NCBI GenBank assembly: GCA_030533315.1
Contig: JAUNJL010000052.1
Span: forward strand, 1 to 16,397
Direction: 5' to 3'
Source: Eubacteriales bacterium
Lineage (GTDB): Bacteria; Bacillota_A; Clostridia; Lachnospirales; Lachnospiraceae
Length of the DNA stretch: 16,397 nucleotides
Position 1 is the first letter of the stretch, and every line of letters starts with the position of its first letter. The notes under the pieces were generated by a model that saw only the letters and a list, made by a program, of their open reading frames with translations, made no database searches and was not told the DNA's origin. Position numbers and translations under genes: made by a program. Shown in pieces: positions 6,300 through 12,491 of this stretch.

Positions 6300-7949
6300 A
6301 TGAAGAGACAGTCAAAAGCGATCACCGCTCTTTTGACCGCTTCTGCCATGGCTGTGGGCCTGATGAGCACGGGAACCGTGACCATGGCAGCGGAGGCCAG
6401 CACCTCTGACCTCAACATCATGGTGGAGACACCGGTTGAGTCTCTGGATCCCCAGCAGGCGACGGACGGAACGTCCTTTGAGGTCCTTGCCTGCTACACC
6501 GATGGCCTGATGCAGATGGATTCTGACGGACAGGCCGTTCCTGCCATCGCAGAAAGCTACGATCTTTCCGACGATGGACTGACCTACACCTTCCATCTTC
6601 GGGATGCAAGCTGGAGCAACGGCGATCCCGTCACCGCGGAGGATTTCGTGTTTGGATGGCAGAGAGCCGTGGATCCGGACGTTGCGTCCGAGTATGCCTA
6701 CATGCTCAGCGACATCGGACAGGTGGTAAATGCGGCTGAGATCATTGCCGGCGAAATGGACAAAAGTGAGCTGGGCGTCACGGCTGTGGATGAGAAGACC
6801 CTGGAGGTAAAGCTGAATGTTCCGGTTTCCTACTTCCTGTCCCTGATGTACTTCCCTACTTTTTATCCGGTGAACGAGGCCTTCTTTGAGACCTGCAGCG
6901 ATACCTTTGGGACGAGCCCGGAGACCACCCTCTCCAACGGCGCTTTTATCCTGGATGATTATCAGCCGGCTGCAACGGCCTTCCACCTCACCAAAAACGA
7001 GGATTATTATGACGCCGACAGAGTGTCCCTTCCCGGACTGAATTATCAGGTGATCCAGGACTCCCAGCAGGCTCTCATGAGCTATCAGACGGGCGCCCTT
7101 GACATCACCCTGGTAAACGGCGAGCAGGTGGATCAGGTTGCGGATGATCCGGAATTTGCCACCATCGGCGCAGGCTATCTGTGGTATGTGAGCCCCAACA
7201 TCTCAGCGGTTCCGGAGCTTGCGAACCTGAACGTCCGTATGGCAATGACCATGGCCATCGACCGGGATGCCATCACGGGGGACGTGCTGAAGGATGGTTC
7301 CATTCCTACATATACCGCTGTTCCCATGCAGTTTGCAGCTGGTCCCGACGGATCTGACTACTCCGAGGATCAGACAAGATACCAGGATGTGTGCGTTTAC
7401 GATGCTGCCAAGGCGGCAGAGCTGTGGGCCGCAGGCCTGGAGGAGCTGGGTATCCAGGAGCTGACTTTGGATATGATCGTGGATGCGGACGACGCACCCC
7501 AGAAGGTTGCGCAGGTTCTGAAGGAGCAGTGGGAGACCACTCTTCCCGGCCTGACGGTGAACCTGACCATCGAGCCCAAGAAGCAGAGGGTGGAGGATAT
7601 GCAGAACGGCGACTTCCAGGTTGCCCTTACCCGTTGGGGACCGGACTACGCAGATCCCATGACCTATCTTGGAATGTGGATCACAGGCAACTCCAACAAC
7701 TATGGCCTGTGGAGCAACGAGGAATATGACGCCATCATTGCGGAGTGCACCACCGGCGAGCTTTGCACGGACGCCGAGGGACGCTGGGCAAGGCTGTATG
7801 ACGCAGAGAAGCTGGTGATGGACGAGGCCGTGATCTTCCCGCTGTACACACAGGCAAATGCACAGATGCTTTCCAGCGCCGTGACCGGTATCGATTTCCA
7901 TCCGGTGGCTCTGAACCGCGTCTACAAGGGCGCTGTCAAGGCTGAATAA
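6300..7949 (+). CDS. oppA: Oligopeptide ABC transporter substrate-binding protein OppA
   Basis: A 549-residue extracytoplasmic solute-binding protein of family 5 (SBP_bac_5), which captures oligopeptides and hands them to OppBC. The start is the ATG at 6300, 9 nt after AAAGGAGG. A signal peptide spans about 1-30 (MKRQSK, hydrophobic core, TMA-AEA), but there is no lipobox cysteine. The mature part opens with NIMVETPVESLDPQQATD, followed by the family signature around 95-125 (LTYTFHLRDA, WSNGDPVTAEDFVFGWQRAVD). Near the C-terminus lies a TRWGPDYADPMTYLGMW segment typical of peptide-binding OppA/DppA proteins. Length is typical for OppA. Peptide specificity is inferred from family and from the OppC/OppD/OppF types downstream. 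The gap to oppB is 292 bp and highly structured. Confidence 0.92.
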   Translation: MKRQSKAITALLTASAMAVGLMSTGTVTMAAEASTSDLNIMVETPVESLDPQQATDGTSFEVLACYTDGLMQMDSDGQAVPAIAESYDLSDDGLTYTFHLRDASWSNGDPVTAEDFVFGWQRAVDPDVASEYAYMLSDIGQVVNAAEIIAGEMDKSELGVTAVDEKTLEVKLNVPVSYFLSLMYFPTFYPVNEAFFETCSDTFGTSPETTLSNGAFILDDYQPAATAFHLTKNEDYYDADRVSLPGLNYQVIQDSQQALMSYQTGALDITLVNGEQVDQVADDPEFATIGAGYLWYVSPNISAVPELANLNVRMAMTMAIDRDAITGDVLKDGSIPTYTAVPMQFAAGPDGSDYSEDQTRYQDVCVYDAAKAAELWAAGLEELGIQELTLDMIVDADDAPQKVAQVLKEQWETTLPGLTVNLTIEPKKQRVEDMQNGDFQVALTRWGPDYADPMTYLGMWITGNSNNYGLWSNEEYDAIIAECTTGELCTDAEGRWARLYDAEKLVMDEAVIFPLYTQANAQMLSSAVTGIDFHPVALNRVYKGAVKAE

Positions 7950-8073
7950 GCAGACGGCTCTTCTAAATGACGCTTCGGCTGGCCGGCCCTGTTCCGCAGT
8001 CGGCGGAGGGTCCGCCCCATGAAAGCCTGTCTCAGGCGGGGAAGGATCTTCTTGGCTGGTTCAGCCCTATTGT

Positions 8074-8089
8074 CCTGGAAGCTTCCAGG
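8074..8089. repeat. Perfect 16-bp palindrome CCTGGAAGCTTCCAGG
   Basis: The two 8-bp halves are exact reverse complements with no central spacer. It lies between oppA and oppB, 15 bp before the terminator-like stem. A zero-spacer palindrome folds poorly as RNA, so a protein-binding site is as plausible as an RNA role. No known operator consensus was recognised. Confidence 0.55.
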
Positions 8090-8104
8090 GGAAATTATTC
8101 ATCC

Positions 8105-8137
8105 AGCCGCACCGTGGTCTGACCCGGTGCGGCTTTT
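8105..8137 (+). terminator. Terminator-like stem-loop after oppA
   Basis: AGCCGCACCG (8105-8114) pairs perfectly with CGGTGCGGCT (8125-8134) around a 10-nt loop and is followed by TTTT (8134-8137) then C. The GC-rich 10-bp stem with a short U-tract suggests a partial terminator. This would leave oppA mRNA more abundant than the oppBCDF part of the transcript. Confidence 0.7.
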
Positions 8138-8241
8138 CAGATGAGAGGCTCTGCTGTTTTCCAGACGCTTCTCCATTCCCATCATTTTTTACGGTCTGCG
8201 CACAGCAGACCTGCCGAAACGGTTATCCGAGGAGGAACAAC

Positions 8242-9177
8242 GTGAAAAAATATACGGTTAAGCGGCTGCTGACCTCATTGTTTACCCTTCTGGCCATTCT
8301 GCTTGTCCTGTTTATCCTTATGCAGCTCATGCCAGGGTCGCCCTTCAATGATGAGAAGCTGAACAATGACCAGAGAGCCGCACTTTATGCAAAATACGGG
8401 CTGGATCAGCCCATCGTCATCCAGTTCTTCAATTACGCAAAAAATATGCTGAAGGGGGACCTGGGTGTCAGCTACAACATTTCCAAAAACACTCCCATCG
8501 TTCAGATGATCCAGAGCCGTCTGCCCATTTCCATCGGGATTGGGGGGATGGCGGTGGCCATTGGAGCCGTGCTGGGACTGCTGCTGGGGCTTTTGGCCGC
8601 ATTGAAGCACAACACCATCTGGGATTCCCTTGCGACGGTGATCTCCGTCATCGGCGTGTCGGTGCCCTCCTACGTGTTCGCCCTGGCCCTCAGCTATTCC
8701 ATGGGCTTTCGTCTCCAGTGGTTTCCCATGCTTTACAACGTCAGGGAGGCCTTTTCCTCCAGCGTGCTTCCCAGCATTTCCCTGTCCATGTTTACCATGG
8801 CCTCCATTGCCCGGTTTACCAGGAGTGAAATGCTGGAGGTTTTGGGAAGTGACTACATGCTCCTTGCGGAGAGCAAGGGGATTTCCGGCGCGGCGCTGAT
8901 CTTCCGCCACGCCCTGAGAAACGCCCTGATCCCCATCATCACCGTCTTAGCTCCCTTGATCGTGGATCTTATGACCGGATCTCTGGTGGTGGAAAAGATC
9001 TTTGCCATTCCCGGGGTGGGGAGCCTTCTGGTCAATGCCATCCAGTCCAACGACTACAATGTGGTCATTGCCTTAAGCTTTATTTATTCAGCCATGTACA
9101 TCGGGATCATGCTGGTGGTGGATATCCTCTACGGCGTGATCGATCCCCGGATCCGTCTGGCGAAGAAAGGAGACTAA
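8242..9177 (+). CDS. oppB: Oligopeptide ABC transporter permease OppB
   Basis: A 311-residue membrane permease of the DppB/OppB type that forms the peptide channel with OppC. The start is the GTG at 8242, 6 nt after AGGAGG (8230-8235). The N-terminus is the family form: a helix at about 8-30 ending in MPGSPF (30-35), then the LYAKYGLDQPIVIQFFNY block (48-65), and GDLGVSY (72-78). Further membrane segments lie near 97-121, 131-152, 172-190, 229-250 and 275-300. The EAA loop (AESKGISGAALIFRHALRNA, 209-228) would contact OppD/OppF. The C-terminal DPRIRL is typical. It is 6 nt from oppC and clearly in one operon. Confidence 0.95.
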   Translation: MKKYTVKRLLTSLFTLLAILLVLFILMQLMPGSPFNDEKLNNDQRAALYAKYGLDQPIVIQFFNYAKNMLKGDLGVSYNISKNTPIVQMIQSRLPISIGIGGMAVAIGAVLGLLLGLLAALKHNTIWDSLATVISVIGVSVPSYVFALALSYSMGFRLQWFPMLYNVREAFSSSVLPSISLSMFTMASIARFTRSEMLEVLGSDYMLLAESKGISGAALIFRHALRNALIPIITVLAPLIVDLMTGSLVVEKIFAIPGVGSLLVNAIQSNDYNVVIALSFIYSAMYIGIMLVVDILYGVIDPRIRLAKKGD

Positions 9178-9183
9178 AGGGAT

Positions 9184-10248
9184 ATGAAGAAAACAACGAC
9201 GGCGGCCGCAGGCCAGGGGGCAGCCTATGTTCCGGTGGATTCGGACTTTCGGCTGAAGGACAACGCAAAAGAGATCGGTATTGACGCCAACTATGCCTCC
9301 CAAAGCTTCTGGAAGGACGTTTTCGTCCGCTATTTCAGGAAGACCAGTGCCGTGGTGGGGCTGATCCTCATCGTGCTCATCACCACCATGGCGGCCATTG
9401 GCCCCGGGATGAACGGGTATACCTACTCGGGGCAGACCTTAAGTGAAAAAAATCTGGCGCCCCGGGTGAAGGCTCTTGAGAAATTCGGGATCCTGGATGG
9501 AAGTGAGACCATGCGCACCACCAGGGGCTCCAAGACCATCAACAATTACGTGGACAAGGGGCTGGAGGACACCTATTACTGGTTCGGGAGCGACAATTTT
9601 GGCCGCGATATCTGGACCCGCACCTGGTCCGGGGCCCGGGTGTCCCTGATCATTGCCGTGGCGGCGGCCATCATCGACATGCTCATCGGTATGAGCTACG
9701 GCCTGATCTCCGGTTATTTCGGAGGAAAGGTGGATATGGTGATGCAGCGTATTTTGGAAATCGCCAACGGGATCCCCCGCCTGGTCATCGTGACCCTCCT
9801 TCTTCTGGTGCTGCAGCCTGGAATGGTCACCATCGTGATCGCCCTGATGCTGACAGAGTGGGTGGGGATGAGCCGGATCGCCCGGGCGGAGATGCTGAAG
9901 CTGAAGGAGCAGGAGTTCGTCCTGGCCTCCCGCACCCTGGGGGCGGGCAGCTTTTTCATTATTTTCCGGGAGGTTCTGCCCAACATCATCGGCCCTATCA
10001 TCACTCAGGTGATGTTTTCCATTCCCACCGCCATTTTTACGGAGGCGTTCCTCAGCTTTGTGGGGCTGGGAATCCCGGTTCCCCAGTGTTCCCTGGGCTC
10101 CCTGATCTCCGAGGGCTTTAACAGCTTTACTACCCACCCTTACCAGATCATTCCCCCCATCGTGGTGATGGCCCTTTTGATGCTCAGCTTCAACCTGGTG
10201 GCCGATGGCCTGCGGGAGGCTCTGGATCCCAAATTAAAAGAAATGTGA
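9184..10248 (+). CDS. oppC: Oligopeptide ABC transporter permease OppC
   Basis: A 354-residue membrane permease, partner of OppB. AAAGGAG at 9166-9172 is the likely ribosome binding site. A cytoplasmic N-terminus of about 54 residues (FWKDVFVRYFRKTSAVVGL, 42-60) leads into the first helix (about 56-74). A long external segment (75-145) follows, containing NLAPRVKALEKFGILDG and ending in YYWFGSDNFGRDIWTRTWSG (131-150), the family signature. The long external insert is what I recall for Firmicute oligopeptide (Opp/Ami) rather than dipeptide systems. The EAA loop is at 248-268 (ASRTLGAGSFFIIFREVLPN) and the C-terminus GLREALDPKLKEM is standard. oppD begins 10 nt later. Confidence 0.95.
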   Translation: MKKTTTAAAGQGAAYVPVDSDFRLKDNAKEIGIDANYASQSFWKDVFVRYFRKTSAVVGLILIVLITTMAAIGPGMNGYTYSGQTLSEKNLAPRVKALEKFGILDGSETMRTTRGSKTINNYVDKGLEDTYYWFGSDNFGRDIWTRTWSGARVSLIIAVAAAIIDMLIGMSYGLISGYFGGKVDMVMQRILEIANGIPRLVIVTLLLLVLQPGMVTIVIALMLTEWVGMSRIARAEMLKLKEQEFVLASRTLGAGSFFIIFREVLPNIIGPIITQVMFSIPTAIFTEAFLSFVGLGIPVPQCSLGSLISEGFNSFTTHPYQIIPPIVVMALLMLSFNLVADGLREALDPKLKEM

Positions 10249-10258
10249 GGTGATTCCC

Positions 10259-11347
10259 ATGTCAGATGAAAGAATTTTAAATGTCAAGGACCTGGATATC
10301 ACTTTCCAGACGACCGCCGGAAGGGTACATGCCATCCGGGGAGTGAACATCGACCTGTACAAGGGAGAGACCGTGGCCATTGTGGGGGAGTCCGGATCCG
10401 GAAAATCTGTGACCATGAAGGCGGCCATGGGGATCCTGGCCGCAAACGCCACGGTGGAGAAGGGAAGCATTGAATTTTGCTACCACCACGAGGATGGGTC
10501 GCCGGAGACGGTGGACCTTCTGAAAAAGGACAAAAAATGGATCCGGCGCCACATCAATGGCAAGCGGATCGCCATGGTATTCCAGGATCCCATGACCAGC
10601 CTGGATCCCACCATGACCATCGGAAAGCAGATCATGGAGGGGATGCGCTGGCATTTCAAGACGCCTAAGGCGGAGGCCTGGGAGCGGGCGGTGAAGCTTT
10701 TGAAGGAGGTGGGGATCGAGGATGCGGAGAAGAGGATGAAAAACTATCCCCACCAGCTTTCCGGCGGTATGCGCCAGAGGGTGGTCATCGCCATCGCCCT
10801 GTCCTGCAATCCAGACCTTCTCATCTGTGACGAGCCCACCACGGCCCTGGATGTGACGATCCAGGCAAAGATCGTGGAGCTGATCCAGCGGGTCCAGAAA
10901 GAGAGGGGAATCTCCGTCATCTACATCACCCATGACCTGGGCGTGGTGGCCAAGGTGGCTGATTTTGTAAACGTGATGTATGCGGGAAAGATTGTGGAGA
11001 GGGGGACCACGGACGAGATCTTTTATGATCCCAGACATCCCTACACCTGGGGACTTCTCTCCTCCATGCCGGATCTGGATACGGACGATGACCGTCTCTA
11101 TACCATCCCCGGCTCTCCTCCAAACCTTCTCCGGGAAAAGCCGGGTGACGCCTTTGCCCCCAGAAACCGGTATGCGCTGGAGATCGATGACAAGCTGGAG
11201 CCGCCCATGTTCCAGATCACCAAGGATCATTTTGCGGCCACCTGGCTTCTGGATCCCAGGGCGCCCAAGGTGGAGATGCCGGAAGAGCTGAAGAAGCGTA
11301 TTGAGAGAATGAAAAAGGAGGCTCGGGAACATGGCAGTCAATTATAA
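10259..11347 (+). CDS. oppD: Oligopeptide ABC transporter ATP-binding protein OppD
   Basis: A 362-residue ATPase of the importer. The ATG at 10259 is preferred over a GTG at 10250 because GAGGTGA, which overlaps that GTG, is at the right distance. Walker A is GESGSGKS (43-50), Q-loop VFQDPMTSLDP (107-117), signature LSGGMRQR (167-174), Walker B LLICDEPTTALD (187-198) and switch H225. The C-terminal oligopeptide-transporter extension starts after PHPYTWGLLSSMPD-like sequence (259-272). There the positions that hold four cysteines in many DppD/OppD proteins are D, N, D and T (GDAFAPRNRYALEID, then HFAATWLLDP, from about 296). From memory this cysteine-free form is normal for the Bacillus/Streptococcus OppD-AmiE branch. 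It overlaps oppF by 17 nt. Confidence 0.95.
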   Translation: MSDERILNVKDLDITFQTTAGRVHAIRGVNIDLYKGETVAIVGESGSGKSVTMKAAMGILAANATVEKGSIEFCYHHEDGSPETVDLLKKDKKWIRRHINGKRIAMVFQDPMTSLDPTMTIGKQIMEGMRWHFKTPKAEAWERAVKLLKEVGIEDAEKRMKNYPHQLSGGMRQRVVIAIALSCNPDLLICDEPTTALDVTIQAKIVELIQRVQKERGISVIYITHDLGVVAKVADFVNVMYAGKIVERGTTDEIFYDPRHPYTWGLLSSMPDLDTDDDRLYTIPGSPPNLLREKPGDAFAPRNRYALEIDDKLEPPMFQITKDHFAATWLLDPRAPKVEMPEELKKRIERMKKEAREHGSQL

Positions 11348-12278
11348 TGCGGAGCCGATCCTGAAGGTAGAAGGCTTAAAGCAGTATTTCAGGGTGAGCA
11401 AAAGCTTTACCGTCCATGCGGTGGAGGACGTGTCCTTCCAGATCTACCCGGGTGAGACCTACGGCCTGGTGGGGGAGTCCGGCTCTGGAAAATCCACCAT
11501 CGGGCGGAGCGTTATCCGGCTTTACGACCCGACCGCAGGAAGGATCCTGTTCCAGGGGATGGATATCAGTGGGAAAATGACCAGGGATACGAACAAGGCC
11601 CTGCGCACCCAGATGCAGATGATCTTTCAGGATCCCATGGCTTCTCTGAATCCCAGAAAAAAAGTAAGTGATATTTTGGGAGAGGGATTGGACATCCACC
11701 ATATGTATAGAAGCAAGGGGGAACGAGAGGAAAAGATTCGGGCCATCCTGGAAAAGGTGGGGCTGGCCCCGGAGCACGCCACCCGTTATCCCCATCAGTT
11801 TTCCGGGGGACAGCGCCAGAGGGTGGGGATCGCCAGAGCCCTGATCATGAATCCGAAGCTGATCATTGCGGATGAATGTATTTCAGCCCTGGATGTGTCC
11901 ATCCAGGCCCAGGTGGTGAACCTGATGAAGGATATCCAGGAGGAGACGGGTACCGCCTATCTGTTCATCGCCCACGACCTTTCCATGGTAAAATACATTT
12001 CCGACCGGATCGGAGTCCTTCATCTGGGACACCTGCTGGAGACAGGGACCACGGAGGAGATTTTTGCAAATCCCATGCATCCCTATACCAGAAGCCTTCT
12101 CTCCGCCATCCCGTCCCCCAACCCGGCCCTGGAGAAAAACCGGGTGGCCGAGTCTTACGATTACAAGACGTCCGGGATCCATTATGAGGAGGGAACCTAT
12201 CACCATGTGGAGGGAACCCACTACGTGAAATGTACGGATGAGGAGTTTCGGCGGATGCAGGCTCTTCCCCGCCTTTGA
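11331..12278 (+). CDS. oppF: Oligopeptide ABC transporter ATP-binding protein OppF
   Basis: A 315-residue second ATPase, which pairs with OppD. The ATG at 11331 lies 9 nt after AAGGAGG within oppD, so translation is coupled. Walker A is GESGSGKST (48-56), Q-loop IFQDPMASLNP (98-108), signature FSGGQRQR (157-164), Walker B LIIADECISALDVS (177-190) with Cys instead of the commoner Pro after DE, and switch histidine in IAHDLSMV (213-220). The C-terminal tail, with SYDYKTSGIHYEEGTYHHVE and ending in HYVKCTDEEF, is the OppF/AmiF type of oligopeptide systems. It is the last gene of the operon and faces xdh across a terminator. Confidence 0.95.
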   Translation: MAVNYNAEPILKVEGLKQYFRVSKSFTVHAVEDVSFQIYPGETYGLVGESGSGKSTIGRSVIRLYDPTAGRILFQGMDISGKMTRDTNKALRTQMQMIFQDPMASLNPRKKVSDILGEGLDIHHMYRSKGEREEKIRAILEKVGLAPEHATRYPHQFSGGQRQRVGIARALIMNPKLIIADECISALDVSIQAQVVNLMKDIQEETGTAYLFIAHDLSMVKYISDRIGVLHLGHLLETGTTEEIFANPMHPYTRSLLSAIPSPNPALEKNRVAESYDYKTSGIHYEEGTYHHVEGTHYVKCTDEEFRRMQALPRL

Positions 12279-12382
12279 GGCTAAGGCCGGGAAGGGAAAG
12301 AGGGCCCAGACTGGAAATCATAGGAATCAAGAAGAGGGCCTTTTGGAAATCCTCAGATGAAAAATAGAAACCGAAAATAACG

Positions 12383-12420
12383 AAACAGGAGTCGTCAAGT
12401 TCACAAGACGGCTCCTGTTT
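12383..12420. terminator. Bidirectional intrinsic terminator between oppF and xdh
   Basis: AAACAGGAGTCGTC (12383-12396) pairs with GACGGCTCCTGTTT (12407-12420) over 14 positions, one of them T-G, with a 10-nt loop. On the + strand it is followed by TGTTCT; on the - strand by a U-rich stretch (TTTCGTTATTTT counting the last stem bases). It can end both the opp and the convergent xdh transcripts. Confidence 0.85.
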
Positions 12421-12470
12421 TGTTCTAATTCAGATTTTACAGACTTTATCCGAACACAGCTTTATTCAAA

Positions 12471-12491
12471 TATAGATGTTATAGATGTTAT
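12471..12491. repeat. Small tandem repeat at the xdh stop codon
   Basis: The 9-bp unit TATAGATGT occurs twice in tandem (12471-12488) and begins a third time. The repeat runs into the xdh stop codon (12488-12490). It is probably a small slippage duplication with no evident function. Confidence 0.6.

Larger units (their letters stand above)
7950..8241 (+). other. oppA-oppB intercistronic region, dense in short hairpins
   Basis: There is no convincing gene in these 292 bp. Perfect or near-perfect stems follow each other: GGCGGA/TCCGCC (8002-8007, 8011-8016); GCCTG/CAGGC (8025-8029, 8033-8037), extendable by CCCC (8015-8018) with GGGG (8038-8041); GGCTG/CAGCC (8054-8058, 8062-8066); the palindrome at 8074-8089; the terminator-like stem at 8105-8134; and GGTCTGC/GCAGACC (8193-8199, 8205-8211). 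No clear sigma-A promoter for oppB was found, so oppB probably depends on read-through from oppA. A role in mRNA processing or stability, or in partial termination, is inferred. Confidence 0.6.

Noticed and set aside
11147..11255. Loss of the four C-terminal cysteines of OppD as a novelty
   Set aside because: The replaced residues (D, N, D, T) and the surrounding GDAF and ATWLL text match what I recall of the ordinary cysteine-free OppD/AmiE branch.
11861..11900. Walker B of OppF reads DECISALD instead of DEPISALD
   Set aside because: The catalytic D and E are intact, and I recall the Cys variant from other clostridial OppF proteins.
12471..12491. Tandem TATAGATGT units as a possible attachment site
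   Set aside because: Only two short copies, with no integrase or foreign DNA nearby; replication slippage explains them.
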